NCBI RefSeq assembly: GCF_030272615.1
Contig: NC_081415.1
Coordinates: forward strand, 101,596,796 to 101,660,795
Source of the DNA: Cryptomeria japonica
Lineage: Eukaryota > Streptophyta > Pinopsida > Cupressales > Cupressaceae
Direction of reading: 5' to 3'
Length of the DNA: 64,000 bases
Shown here: piece after piece, positions 34,401 to 47,315 of the stretch
Numbering within the stretch: position 1 is the first letter of the stretch
Layout: each line of letters opens with the position of its first letter
Notes under the pieces: model-generated
The model's input: only the letters and a program-made list of their open reading frames with translations
Told to the model about the DNA's origin: nothing
Database searches by the model: none
Program-made: the position numbers and the translations under genes

Positions 34401-34845
34401 GCGTGACACTTACGGGACCCAACAACATTAGAGGGAAAAGGCATAAGGCATAAATTTTTACAATTATTTAGCGACTGCCTAGGCAAGTAACAAGGGGGGG
34501 ACACTTTACACGACTTAAAGACCCATTACTTCAGTGAATAAAGTAATGCAGAAATAGAAGCCAGAGGGTTTTTAATCAGACATTTGAGTGATTAAAAGCT
34601 AAACCCTTAACCCTTAAAGACCTAGAATAGATTTGAAGCAACTAATAGCATACCTGACTTAAAAATTTCAAAACTTAGCCAATCATGGGAAAAGAAAACC
34701 CATTTCTTAAATAGTGATAACATAATGCTTGCCAGTTAAGTCACAACTTAACTCATCTGCTGGTATAGAAGTAATTTCAACTTCTCACCATCAACCGAGG
34801 GAATAATAGCATGCTTTTCATTTTGTTGCTAAACCCCCAAAGGAT

Positions 34846-35964
34846 TTTCCTTAAGTTAGATGAAGAGTCTATTATCGGTGGAGTGATACTCTATTCTACC
34901 AGTGGAGTAGTATTCCCATCAACATTCTGGTCTGACTTTTTGATCCATTGTTTTGAGAATTCTTGCTTTACCTCTTCAACATTTTCTTTACTTTTCAAAC
35001 TAGGACCTTTGTTATTTGTCGGTGAAGTCTTGCTTCTACAAAATTTTGCAATATGTCCAATTTTGTTACAAGCATAACAAGTCACATTGTTTTTCTTAAT
35101 AGCTTTCCCATATCCTATGCCTGTATGTGTTTTGCATTGATTAGATAGGTGTCCAAATCTTCCACAAACATAACATCTTACATTTATTCTGCAGTTTTCT
35201 GAATTATGACCAACTTTGTTGCATTTAGAACATTGACCAGTGGGTCTATTAGTGTTCTGATAATTTCTAGATCTACACTGATTTTCTCTATGACCATACT
35301 TGTTACAATTAAAGCATTTCCCATTGAATTTGTAAGCATTAGGTTGTCTTATCGGTTTACTATGATCATGATTGTTTGTAGTATCAGAGCTTTCACCAAT
35401 TTCAAAGCCAAGGACATTTGTATCACCATTAGGTTTCTGATTCTTCAGCATGTCAACAAGTTCTTCTGAACTTTTATTGAATTTCTCCTTGTGTTGATTT
35501 GTAGCAGTCAGTTCATTCTTCAAGATTCCTTTTTGTCTCATGAGTTTAGTTCTATCATTTTGTGTATTCATCAGATCTGTCTTCAACATATCATTTTCAT
35601 GACTGAGTCTTGTGTTTTCATTTCTAGCATCATTTAGTCTTCTAACCAAGTCCTCTTCATTCTTCTTTCTATCTTGAATTTCTTTACAAAACCTCATAGT
35701 CATATCCTGCATCTCATTCTTTATTATACAATTATCTTATCTCAGTTGGTTCACCAGATCATTAAGAGTTTCCTTTTCATCTTCATCTTTTTGCATCTTT
35801 TCACAAAGTTCTCTTCTCTTGTTCCTTGCAATAGTGAAATTCTCTTGAATTCCTTGAATGATATCTTGAGAAGCCTTTAGATCATCTTCAAGTTTGATAT
35901 TTTTTACCTTTTCTACATCATAGTCTGAAAGAGTTGTTTCCAATTGCTTTCTTGAATTTTCCAT
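34846..35964 (-). pseudogene. A2 gag-like protein with four zinc knuckles
   Basis: Starts at MENSRKQLETTLSDYD (35964). A coiled coil with one in-frame stop (near 35735) is followed by GDTNVLGFEIGESS. All four knuckles are intact: CFNCNKYGHRENQC, CSKCNKVGHNSENC, CYVCGRFGHLSNQC and CYACNKIGHIAKFC. The usual stop after SSSN is changed to a sense codon, so the exact end is uncertain. It fixes the ancestral knuckle pattern for the family. Confidence 0.78.
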
Positions 35965-36020
35965 CTCTACTGGTGGCAAGATCTTCCTCAAGCTATTAGG
36001 CTTTTGAAAATAGAGGACCA

Positions 36021-36033
36021 AGCTCTGATACCA
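36021..36033 (-). promoter_or_regulatory. primer-binding site of A2
   Basis: The minus strand reads TGGTATCAGAGCT, differing from the A1 PBS only at the last base, two bases from the LTR end. Confidence 0.8.
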
Positions 36034-36035
36034 AT

Positions 36036-36823
36036 TCTTAGGATTCCCAAAGATACTGAGAGGGGGGGGGGGTGAATTAGTATCTTACCAGTATAATAAT
36101 TTTCATAAATTATAACATGAAAAGCATATTAAAACTATGTATTGGTAAACCAAAAATAATGTAGTAAATAAGAATAGAAACCACAACATAAGAGACACAC
36201 CATAACACAATATTTTAACTTGGAAACCCAGTGTGGGAAAAACCTCGGTGGGCTTTGTGACCCACAATATTTACTTACTAGCCAATAAGAGAATATTACT
36301 GCTTACAATAGGGGCCTGCACATGTAGGAAGGCCAAGTGCCTAGAGCTCACTTCTCAATTACAAAGAAGTCACACTGACTTACAAAATGAATTATACAAA
36401 TCCAATGTCTTGTACTGATTCAGATTAGCATCTACTATGCCAGATTTAGTACCGGTTTAAGCTCTGCTACATACATAAACACTTATCCAATAATTTTCAT
36501 ATTAGGTCTGCTATCATCTTCCCATACATCACCCATTAAATGATCTATAATGATCTCATACATATATGAGTCATATTACAATCTGCCAAGTTGGATTTAC
36601 AAAAGATTTTAAAATTAATTACAAAATATATATACACAAAATTCCTGTCGGCCAGGGTGCCAGTAATCTTCCTTTTCGGTGTTGGTGATATGTATGTTGG
36701 TGTAGAGTCTGTTGGAGCTGGTGCTTGTTCTTGCCTATCGGTATCACATGATTGTAAGGTTGCCATCAATGACAATACCTTCAATCACCTACAATGTCTC
36801 ATTGGAGTGTGCATTTGCCAACA
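36036..36823 (-). repeat. 5' LTR of A2
   Basis: 788 bp; the plus strand starts TCTTAGGATTCCC (G to C at the second base) and ends TTTGCCAACA. The U5 stem-loop arms AGATACTGA/TTAGTATCT (about 36050-36080) stay paired with one G-T. It matches the 16721-17500 LTR throughout. Confidence 0.88.
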
Positions 36824-36828
36824 TCCTC

Positions 36829-39117
36829 ATGACCAACATATTATCATATTCATTGTCCTCCCTCTTGGCAAGAGATGTGTTTGTTGCATGACTTATTTAT
36901 TGTTCAATCTTTTGCATTGATATTCATCATTTTTCCTATGACTGCACTTACTTGGGGTTCCCTAGATATTTATATATCTTGGCGTGTCCTGACTGGTATG
37001 TATTGGGGCATTATCTTTGTTGTATAGCATGCTTGTTGGTCATCTTATACATGGTCCAAAAAATTTAGTCATAACCCTAAATGTGTAGGTATTATTATGA
37101 TGATCATTCTTTTCATACACCTACCAAGTCTCCACCAAAGGCTTGTTTGCACAAGAATATCATCATATTTTTATGCCTCATGTCCCATCTAGATTATTTT
37201 TTAAATTATGTATGTTACAATAAACTATTGTTTGTGAGTTTAGTCCATGCAAAGGGAATCATGGCATCTTGTCTTTCATAACCAATGGTGCATAATATCC
37301 TTAGCTATATTAAAACTAGGATTTCTCTCCATAAAATCATAAAAATACTCTATCCACTCTACAATCCCAAGCCTTTCACCTCCATTCTACCTATCCTACC
37401 ATGTCCCTACATAGACCATCCATTTTACCTAAAGCTCCAATTTTTTTTATCTTTCTTCTTACTATGTACTATGAAATACACCTAAAATTTTCATTACCTA
37501 CATATACATACATTTATGCCTACATATTTTATTATGAATACATCGATCCCTATCCCCACCACTTGTGTCACTCCTGCATATACCATATCTTTGGCCACAA
37601 CATCTTGCTACAAACCAAATTGTCTTTGTATCCTGTGTGGGATATATTGTTCTATCACATATACTATTTGTCCAATAAGCTAGCATGACCTTTGTGTATA
37701 GGTCAAATAATATCTATCCTCCTCCCACTCCTCAAATATCTACCATGACATCCATGTGAAGTTTGGCATCTCATTCAGCACCCTCCTATAATATCCAAGT
37801 GCACCTATCCTAGTGTAATGCAAAAATCCTTCATATTTGCATATATATGGATACCCTTCTACTCACTCACCCATTCCCATTGGCTGACATACCACTATGC
37901 ACTCAAACTCCCATATGTTAAGTAATCTAACTCTGTAACCAAGGTTACAATGAACTCGGTATACACACATATGTAGGTATCTACACAATTTCCGCAATAC
38001 ACAATATTCCCATGCATATGTCATCACATCCTCTACAATATTGTATAGCATTCTCACCCACCCAATAAAAAATTAGTGAACTTCTTAGTCTGGACATAGT
38101 CATCCACTAATCAATCCTTCTATATAGAGGGAAATCATCAACATCCCTCCTCACATCACTGTCAGCTAGATCCATGGTTATTTATCACTATTTGACACAA
38201 TTGAGAGTTGATCCTAAACCTACACCTACTCCTAAAAACCAAAAAAGGAAAAGAGATCAATAATATTCAAAATGGTGTCAGAAATTCACTTGAATTCCTA
38301 AAGATCAATGCCTATCCTAGGTAGCAGAGTCATAATTTCAAGAACTTTGCACATTTCATTACTCAACTACATGGACCTCACACATTTGTTTTGGACACTA
38401 ATTTTAGTATGTAAATCACTCCAAATTTTACTTATTGATCACCTTCGTTCTCTCCAAACATGTTGAAATTCAATTGCAAAATTTAATCTCCTCCTTGAAA
38501 AGAAAATGTAGATACATCTCACATATACAACTAAATTTGTAGAGACAAACTGCTATGTTATAAATAGAAATAATTCATACACATTAAGATACACACAATG
38601 GGAGATGATTTGGAGCAATTTTATTAATTCATTCATTAAAAATAGTTGATACATCTATGAAAGTGCTCAATTAATGCAACAAAATGACATTCTATTACTT
38701 AGACTTAAACTCATAAACAACTATTGAAAGATACCTTGTGAAATGACCAAGGCACTAAATATCATTGACCAAGAAATCTATGCTCCAAACACAACCAACT
38801 ATTCTGAATCAACGTGAGACACCCATGATTTGCATGATATGGAAAGGCTCCTATATATATAGCTGAATTATGTGTGAGGAATAGTTTTTCCCTCCTTGCA
38901 TTGTGTTTGTTTGCTTACTCTTCTTCAATTGTGTAGTATTGTTGATGCCACTGTGTAATCTAAAAGTTAGTGGACCATTTAAATCTTTGGATCTCTTGCA
39001 CTCTTTTTGGGGCCCCTCTGCACTTATTGTCTATTGCATTCTTGTCTTCTACTATAAATCTTCCATACAAAATATCTATGATAATGACTTTATCAATCAT
39101 AAGATGATAGGTTGACA
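36829..39117 (+). other. gypsy 3' tail (resumed) and unassigned sequence
   Basis: 36829-37330 continues the gypsy tail after A2: TTGGCAAGAGATGTG, TGTATTGGGGCATTATC and CATAACCAATGGTGCATAATATCC parallel 12280-12600. Beyond about 37330 I see only short accidental frames and no clear LTR, so the right end of this gypsy copy is not placed. No gene seen. Confidence 0.45.
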
Positions 39118-39135
39118 CCTAGGGCTAATCCCCTT

Positions 39136-42100
39136 CATCGGTCTTTCTTACAACCACTTGTGTCATTTCCTCAAAATCCTTCTTCCATTCATCAAGGCTC
39201 TTAATCTTTCCATCTTCATTCAAGATCTCTAGGATAGTCTAGTGATAGAGCATTCAAAATTAATCTATCTTCTCCTTAATTGTGAGCTCCTTTCTCTCAA
39301 GATATTGCAATTCCTTGGTTAAAACATTACACATTTTTTCAATAGCACTAATGATTGCTAGGGTTGTTGGAAGTTTTTTAGTCACCATAATTAATTCTCT
39401 TAGAATTCCAGCTTGAGATTGTCAAGTATCACTTAATGGTTTCAAAATTGCAACAATTTTTTTGCATTGTTGTAGGGCCTGTGAGAGTGTCTAATATGAA
39501 TTATACACTTCATCTAATTTATCCAAAACTAACTTTAACAAATGCAAAATTGTGCCCCTCATTACTTCTAATGCTTTATCTCTAAGAACATCTTTGGATT
39601 TTGTCAATAGCTCATCCTTTTCTTTCAGCTCTTGTTCAGTTGTTTGCAACTATGCCTTTACTTGATCAAATTCTTCTAAAGATGAAGAACCAACATTTTT
39701 GGTTGAGGAAGATGGTTTCTCTTGTGGTGAGGCATCTTGAGGTAAAGGGAGAGGGTCTTTGATTTCTGCAGCAATTTTCAACTTTGCATTTTCTTGAAAT
39801 AACTTGTTGTAAGATACATTCATGTTCATCCTCTCTACTATCAATCTTTCTAGCATTCTTTAAAGTTTCTCTACAACATATCTAGTGACATGGTGATGGT
39901 GGTTTCCTCCAAAGATGTTGTATCTTTTAAATTTCTTATGATGCCTCCATCACCTATGGTCTCTTCCACCCCAATCAATAATTGTGGCTTTCTTGTCCTA
40001 GGGGTTGAGGCCCATTGAGATAATTCCTTCAATGTTGGATAGTAGTCTATTCCACTTACACCCCTCTAAATATTAAAATTTTCAACAAATAAGGGTTATT
40101 TCCCTATCTGATCTAATCCAACAATAAAACCTCCTCAAGGTTCCAAGATGGAACCAATGACATGCCACTTTCCTTAACCATTTTTCTTGCCTCATCAGCT
40201 ATTATGTGTTCTAGATTGAGCTCCTTTAGAGTTGTGGCCTCACAAAGAAAATTGATTTCAAATTGTCCTTTTGTTCTTAGCCTTAAACCCTTAAATGCTA
40301 GGGTCTTGATGAAGTCATCATCAAATAAAAATCTAGCTGAGGTTACAACTCTCTTATCATTAATATGATCAAAAGTAACGTTTACCTCTACATTAGCTAT
40401 GTCTTGTGCCTCTTGGCTCGAAGGAATTTATTGTGTAGGGGACCTCAAGGGCTGGTCTACCTCTTTTCTTATAGATAGATCATGCAAAGCTTGAGCTTAT
40501 TCATCAAAGTCATGGGTTTTCTCAATAGCTTCATATGCAACAATTGGAGTAACTAGCCCTTGTTGCCCTCCTGGTTCATCAAGAAGTACAATCTCTCTTC
40601 TTTTGGCCATTAGTTCCTCTAATCTTTTGGGGACATAGTCAGACATCTCTCGTTCTTGTGTAGGAACATTGCGGGTGCTTGTTCAACTTACAGAGGTACA
40701 TTTTATGCACTAGCCTTTCTATAACCATGGGCCTTTTTCCTTTTTGAATGACACTTCAAGTATAAATGATTACAAAAATCTTAAGCATAATCTCAATCCT
40801 TTTGACCTCATTTTTTTTCTTTGGGTAAAAGCCTACAAAATTTGGGCCCCACTTCTTTCTCTCAATTTCAATATTAGACAAAATAGAGCATTTCTTTCTT
40901 ATTTGAATTACTTCTCTAGAGTCATGACATTTTTTTTCAGGTCCTCTGCATAATACAACTCATTAAAATATTTACCTCTATTTAGTTGCTTGTCTTTCAA
41001 CTAGTTAATGATGGCCTTTGGATCATAGAATCTTTTTTGTCCAGACTTCAAAGAATATCTATTATTCATGTAATTTTAGACACGTTCCAAGGTACTAGAA
41101 CCAATTGTGAAATCATTGTATATGACACATTTTGGAAGGAAGGCTCCATTATTTTTCTTCTACATAAGCTCTTTCTCCCTCCACATGAATTTCCACATGA
41201 ATTCCAAGAATGCCAATCGATGAGTTACAAATATAGGGAGCTAGTGTGGTGCCTATGGGAAACCATAAATCTTGATGGGGGTATATAATTTAAAAACAAG
41301 AACCAATCAATATGATTGAATTCTCTGGCCTCATCTATCCTTTATTCCTTTCACCTAAGCAATTGCATCATTTTCTTTGATAGCCTATCCAAGATGTAGC
41401 CACACCAAGTAGTTATCTTGATGAAGAAACATTCATGAAAAGTCAAGTAATCAACAGTGGGGCATTGGATATCCCATAGATAGCACCATTTTTTTCTTGG
41501 AAGTGATTTCTCATTGGCATCAAGGAACTTCAATCTCAATCTATTGTCTCATTCATATCTGTGTTGGTGCAATATTAAGTGGCAAACTAGGGCATAATAT
41601 TTGAAAATAATTATTCTGCCATCTTCATTGTCTTTTATCAAGGCTTGATGTATTTCCTTCAAATGTACGCCACAAAATCATAATGCTTATTCACATTTTA
41701 TGTTGGATCCTCATGTCCACTAGCATGATCCCAATTAGTATAGTTTTTTTTGGATCTTTCCCCAATACTTGGCACAAGGCATAATATGTTTGAACTAAAT
41801 AGTTTTCAAACTTGTCAACCAAGAAGGACTCTTTCTTTGTGTTCAAAATAGGGACCTTCCTGTTGTCCCAACCCTTATTTCTTAATAGCGGCCCTTCCTC
41901 TACACTGATAATTTTCCTCTTTTGGTTGTAATTCCCTTGGAAATTATCCAAATCTATCTTAGTGAGGGATCTCCCACTCAAACCAAATCATTCCATGATT
42001 TCTACTCTACTTATATCTACAAGAATCCTTCCCTCATAATCCTTGATTGTCTTAGTATCATAATCATATCTTAGAGCCAAAATCATGATCAAGTCAAGCT

Positions 42101-42400
42101 CAATGAAAACATTTGGCACAATTAACTTTAATTGGGTGAAGGAACCATGGATTTGATTGTAAAATTGGTTTATTTCTTCTTTTATAGAAATTAGATAGGA
42201 GGTCCCACCCTAAGACAAGGATGTGGGCACTTCTGCAGTAAGGACATACATATGCAAACACTCCTCTTTCTCTCTAGTCTATGCCTGATTTTGGGAGGAT
42301 ATCTAATATATCTTGGTAATATGGCCTCTTCTCTTCCTCTTCTTGTATAGGCTACTCCAAAATGTTTGCAAGATCCTCTCACACCAAATTAGTTGATTAT
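39136..42400 (-). pseudogene. B2 large ORF, diverged homologue of B1
   Basis: Colinear with B1 over its whole length. IVPNVFIELDLIMILALRYD matches VPGVFMEVDLLTQIAHNYD. LVQTYYALCQVLGKDPKKTI (41691-41981) matches the B1 YWSLYQILREDAEANMP region. KFLDANEKSLPRKK... (41351-41539) matches the B1 RFDKCFASK region. IKIYGFP...LPIF (about 41270) matches VYGFRGTPFLLPY. The C-terminal part (39650-39856 and leftwards) is coiled coil. Many stops and frame changes make it much older than B1. The 5' end continues beyond the 42416-46170 insertion. Confidence 0.6.
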
Positions 42401-43969
42401 TGTTCACATATAGGTTGTAGTAACCCTCCTCAATCGAACTTGTTAGACTCATATTTTACTGTTGTTTACTTTCAGTGGATACATTATCACTATGTGTTAT
42501 TCAAGCTTATTTGACATTATTTCATGCTTTAATTGGATATGGGATGCATGCTTTATTTACGGTATTTCAGTACTTGTGATTAGTATTATTTTATGGATTA
42601 TTGTTATGGACTAACATTTTACTTTACATATGCAATGTGTATTTATATGTTGCATGTTTGCAAGTGTATTGGATGCGAGGAGATGATTTTCCTTCACTCA
42701 CTCTAGTGAGACAAGGAACGTCATGATTCTCCTTCATCGGTGTGTGTGTCATGTATTCTATATTTGTATATATACATGTGTGGTTCGATGATGTAGGACA
42801 TTGCAAGTGCAAGTATCGGGTAGGTACGGGATATCATCTCCACCTAGCTTCACAGGTCTGAGCATGCCTTATTTGTCTAATGGAAGTGGAGGAGATAGTG
42901 GTTGACCCTAATTTTACCCCAATTACACTCTTATGAGTGTCGTCAGTTGGTCGTCATTTCTGTTTGTTTGGCCTTCAAGTTTTTTTTGTATGGGTTTTCT
43001 CGGTTTGCATGCCCTAGTGGATTAGATTAATTATTTGAGTTTATGGCGTCTTTTCATTGTTAGTATATTTAATTTATGTATTATTAGGCATTTGTGATTA
43101 TGGATTTAATTAATTAAATGAAGTAATTAAATTTAGTTTGCAAATTGCACTATATTAGAAATATAATTTTATTTAAATTTAGTGGAAAATAAATAAAATT
43201 AATTGCATTTTTTGTTCTCTAGATTTTAAAAATAAAATAAAGAAATAAAATAGAGTTAAATTGCTTTCGTTAATTAGTTTTTTTAGAAAGTTAATTAAAT
43301 GGTCATGAGAAAAGAAAAATAAGGATAGTAATGATTTTTGCAAATTACTTTCCATTTACTTTTGGAAATTAGGAAAATAAATTTCTTTTATTATTATATT
43401 AATATTATGTTTTTTGGGGAACTATAAAAGTTGAGGTAAAATATATTTTTCTTCATTATTTCTAGGAGTTCATGGGAAGGAGGCAACAAACTTTTGGAAG
43501 AGTTTTTTTTATTTTCTTGGATGCATGTTGGGGAAGTAAGAATCAGAGTTTGGCTAGAAGGAGGGATTGGCTTGGGAGGCAGATTGTAGGGCTGAGCTCT
43601 TCCAGGAGATCTCCCAAGAAAGCTTCACAGGTTGGATAGCCTCTACCTAGGTTTTTTTTTTTTTTTTAATAAATAAATATAAGATCAATTATTTCTTCCT
43701 CCCTCTACATTTTCTTTTGTGTTTTTTTTAAAAAAGGAAAGGAAATATGATTTGTATTTTGCCCTATCTGTTTTGTCACAGAGTTTTGGGTTGTTTTAAA
43801 TTCCTTTTTACCAGTAGTTAATTAGTTATTAGATTACAGTTGTATAAGTTTTCTATTGAAATAAAATATATGTTTATTTTATTAAAGTTAATAATTTTAT
43901 TGTGTTTTAGATTTTATTTTATTATTCTTATTTAAAAAAAATATAATAATGTTTTATGGGGTTGTGTAG

Positions 43970-44195
43970 TGGGGCGCTGGGCTCAACACAGCCATGCCCC
44001 CCAAAGCAGCTTGCTGCTCCCCATATGTGGGTTAGCAGCAGCGCTGCTACCCCATGTATGAGGATAGCAGTAGCGGTGCTACCTCATACAAGGGGTAGCA
44101 GGTGCTGCTACCACGTATATGGGGTAGCAACAGAGCTACTACCACATATGCGCGGTAGCACGCTACTGCTACAACGATGGGTCGTGGGCCCCACC
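43970..44195. repeat. GC-rich hairpin-forming tandem repeat
   Basis: About five units of roughly 30-40 bp contain GGTAGCAGCAGCGCTGCTACC-type palindromes (GTAGCA...TGCTAC) separated by CATATGNGGG-like spacers. Composition contrasts sharply with the very AT-rich sequence on both sides. An 81-codon open frame across it is repeat artefact. Confidence 0.75.
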
Positions 44196-45854
44196 GCTTA
44201 ATTTTTTTGTTTTATATTTATTTTTTTAATTTTAATTTATTTTATAAAAAAATAATTTAAGTAATATTTTTTTTTGTTTTATTTATTTTTATTATTTAAA
44301 AAATATATATATATATATAAATAAAATAATATTATAATTATATTTTTCTATAGTTTTTGCAATTTTTAATATTTGAGTATTAAAATATAGTTTGGGGGAA
44401 AATTAAATGTTCATTTTAAAATGTATATTTTAATGTGGTATATGTATATGATATATATATTCGATGAATATATACTTATATACTTATATTAGATTATTAT
44501 ATATATATATATATATATATATTTAATTGATATTTAATTTACTTTTATTGAAAACATGTATTTAGATTTTTCATTAAGTTAATCATGAATATGTGTTAGT
44601 GGTAATTTCATGTGGTTCAATTTAGCCTTACTGAATGAATGACAACTCTGAATTTCCTTTATTAACATAGTTGTATTTTCTATTTTGCTGGAATATCTAT
44701 AATTGCAAATGTTTAGTGCTTTTTACTATATCAAAAAGATTGCCTGCAATAGGATCTTTACAATAAATGATAGTGTTTGATACAAGTTTAATTACGTTAC
44801 AATTCTTGTTTTAAGTTGTCGTCATGTCGTAATGGTTGCTATACCCTTAGTCAGGTGTCGTTGTGTAACCCTGTTGTTGTGAACCATTAAGTGTTTTGTT
44901 TCAAATGGTCAACCCTGGGTTATTGATTGTGTATCCTTCACCTATAGTTTTGTGAGGATTAGATATGACTGTCAGTTTCACCATAGAGTTCTTGTAGAGA
45001 GACCATTCTTATTAGTGTCCTATGAGAGAGAGTGGCTTTCAAGCGGGGGCCACACCCAAAGTGGATGGTAGGATAACCCCTCGAAAGTCAATTAAGAAGT
45101 GATAACCTAATAATTGATTAGGGGGTGGGTAGGTGAAATATTAAATTAAGATAATGCACATGGTTGAGTGCTTGTATAGGCTTAGGATGTTGTGAGAAGG
45201 CCTAGAATGGCAAACCTACCACCTTGTCTTCACGAAGGGATTGGTAGGGTTTGCATGATGCTTAGATGGAGCTGGTGGTTCAAGAGAGGTTACCAAGATA
45301 ACCTAGGATGGGGGTCAGGACCTATGGAGGCCTACCTAGGGTAACCATCTTAAGCCATGTGATGATACTCTCTCCTTAGGGTCACTAGTGTTTGTGAGTT
45401 GAGTCACATGGGTTTCGTGGAGTCATGTTGTATTGTCGTACTTGTCTTGTTTGCTTGATTGAGGGTCTACTACTATCTCCTATCACGGTGGCGTGGTTCC
45501 ATATTGGGATCACATGATCAGGTGGTAGTGTCGCTTCCCATCGGATATCCTTGATTGTACCTTCAGGCGAGGAAAGGCTTCATTGGTGTATATGGGTTCT
45601 TGATTCATGTACCATCCCATGTTCGTGATTATTATACATTTGATACCATGTGGTGGTTGTTTCATAAATCTATGTAACCTTGGCATTATAACTTATGTAT
45701 TTAGTTGTACTATTGGAAGCCATATAATTATTGATTATTGTAATATTAATTCATTTGAATGTATGTTAATTCAGTATCTTTATTCTTATGTGTAAATGAA
45801 CCATGAAAAGTAAATGTATTGGAACACTTTAAAATCTTTCATTGTGGGATTTAG

Positions 45855-45965
45855 TTTTATGATTATGTTTTAATTAAAAGCAATTAAGTTCCTAACTAGA
45901 TGGATGATTTATTTTTATGATTATGTTTTAATTAAAAGAAATTAAGTTCCTAACTAGATGGATAA
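45855..45965. repeat. 58-bp tandem duplication
   Basis: TTTTATGATTATGTTTTAAT and its continuation to CTAACTAGATGGAT occur at 45855 and again at 45913 with very few differences. This is a recent local duplication inside the solo LTR. Confidence 0.85.
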
Positions 45966-46170
45966 TTGGATTAACCTTGATGTTATTATTATTATTATTG
46001 TGAATTAATCTTCATTGGTAATCCTTAGGAAATCATGTGTTAGACTTCCCCTGTGTTAATAAACATTCAATGTGATAATTAATGCACTTAATCCTTAAAA
46101 AAAATAAAAATTCATGCTTTAGTTGCCTAGTTGTGTTGTTTTCCTTTAGGGTTCCTAGCGAGGCATTACA

Positions 46171-47315
46171 TAGGTGCTTGGGCATCTAGAGAAGGGGAGA
46201 CTTCCTTTTTCTTTTTAGGTACCCTAGGCTTTTTAGGTTTAGGATCCTAAGAGCTCGAATCCAAGTCATTCCTTTTCTTCAATTCCCTAGGTTTCTTTGG
46301 CCTCTAGTTAGTGGGAATGGTACCAGAAATGACACTTGACCTTGGTGCTAGGATTCAAGGTATTTACTAGTTTTAATATTTATCTGGGTCTAAAGTTGAA
46401 GTTATTCAAAATTTACCTATCCAAAAACACCCTCACTCTTCAAAAAGCTATAACATTTTGGCATGTGAGAATTTTGATCACTTAAGTGATCTTTACTACA
46501 TAGTCCCCACAATGCCATTTTACTTTATCTTTATGACCTACGAAGCTGCAAGGTGCATATGTAAGCACAATGTTCTTCTTTTAGTTTTGTAGGTGGTAAA
46601 AAATTTATTGATTCATACTTACAAAGGTGCAGCAAAAGGAAAGCGAGGAAACATAACATGCAAAGTGTACCTCACAACTTTGTAGGTAAGAACTCAACTT
46701 TACTTTATGGCCTACAAAACTACAGGGGATGAAAAGTGAACATTGCAAAGTGAAAATCCAACTCCGCAATTCCATAGGTGGTGATAAGTGAAATAAAATG
46801 GATCCATGAATATGTGCAAAGTAATAAGGTGGGCCTAAAAACTCTAAATCGGCATCGCCACATAAATAGGAGGATGACGTGGAAGCAATGTTGACTGCCA
46901 TGGTAAAGAAAGACTATCTCATTACCAAAAGTTGTAGCAAAGAAGACCAAATCATGACCATCCAATATTTATGTGTGGTAATATCCATGGTGATCAAACC
47001 CCTTTCAATAGAACATATGTTCTATTGAACCTCTTTCCTAGACATCTCCCCCCCAAGCTCTCCTAATTTATGCAGATTTTTGGCCTTTAAAGCTTTAATT
47101 GAGGGCTCAAAGGGAACAATATTGACAAAAAAAATGCATTATAGTAGTACTCAAAGTGAGCTTTTCTATGACATAATTTTAATATGTATTGATTTTATTA
47201 TGATTTTTTTAAGTTTAACCAAACATCAACTTCTTTGTTCAATGCTTATGAAAAAATAGTAAACTAGTGAATTTTTTTTTTGAAAAATATCTATGTAATA
47301 AGTATTGAAGTGCAC
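46171..47315 (-). other. probable B2 leader region
   Basis: It resumes after the solo LTR TSD. It has repeated phrases (ACTTTATCTTTATGACCTAC at about 46522; ACTTTATGGCCTAC at about 46701) comparable in style to the B1 leader repeats. No coding sequence is convincing; two overlapping minus-strand frames at 46605-46965 are not conserved. It ends where A3 begins. Confidence 0.35.

Larger units (their letters stand above)
27863..34722 (-). mobile_element. B-family element B1 inserted in A2
   Basis: A 6.86-kb insertion with TG...CA ends (plus strand TGTTGTTCTC...AGTGATAACA) and a perfect TAATG TSD (27858-27862 and 34723-34727). A2 sequence resumes exactly after it. It carries one long minus-strand frame (28803-32423) and a repeat-rich leader (32424-34722). 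I could not find matching LTRs at its two ends by eye, although ends and TSD length fit an LTR retrotransposon. No pol domain seen. Confidence 0.75.
16721..36823 (-). mobile_element. A-family LTR element A2 with two nested insertions
   Basis: LTRs at 16721-17500 and 36036-36823 share subfamily features (GGATTCCCAAAGATACT; CATAAATTATAACATGAAAAG). They are flanked by a perfect TCCTC TSD (16716-16720 and 36824-36828). Its own body is in three pieces: about 17501-17868, 24359-27862 and 34723-36035. A1 (17869-24358) and B1 (27863-34722) are inserted in it. After removing them the element is about 6.8 kb, the same size as A1 and A4. Confidence 0.88.
42416..46170. mobile_element. 3.75-kb solo LTR
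   Basis: Termini are TGTAGTAACCCTCC and AGCGAGGCATTACA (a short imperfect inverted repeat). A perfect TAGGT TSD lies at 42411-42415 and 46171-46175. No internal terminal-repeat pair, PBS, PPT or coding region was found, so it is best read as one very long solo LTR. It contains a GC-rich tandem block, TA microsatellites (44301-44320, 44499-44521) and a 58-bp duplication. Orientation is not determined. Confidence 0.65.

Noticed and set aside
37285-37688. Plus-strand 66- and 95-codon frames
   Set aside because: They are in pyrimidine-rich gypsy tail sequence with skewed composition, mutually overlapping and without recognisable motifs.
43956-44201. 81-codon frame with cysteine/proline-rich sequence
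   Set aside because: It is a translation of the GC-rich tandem repeat and has no homologue in the window.
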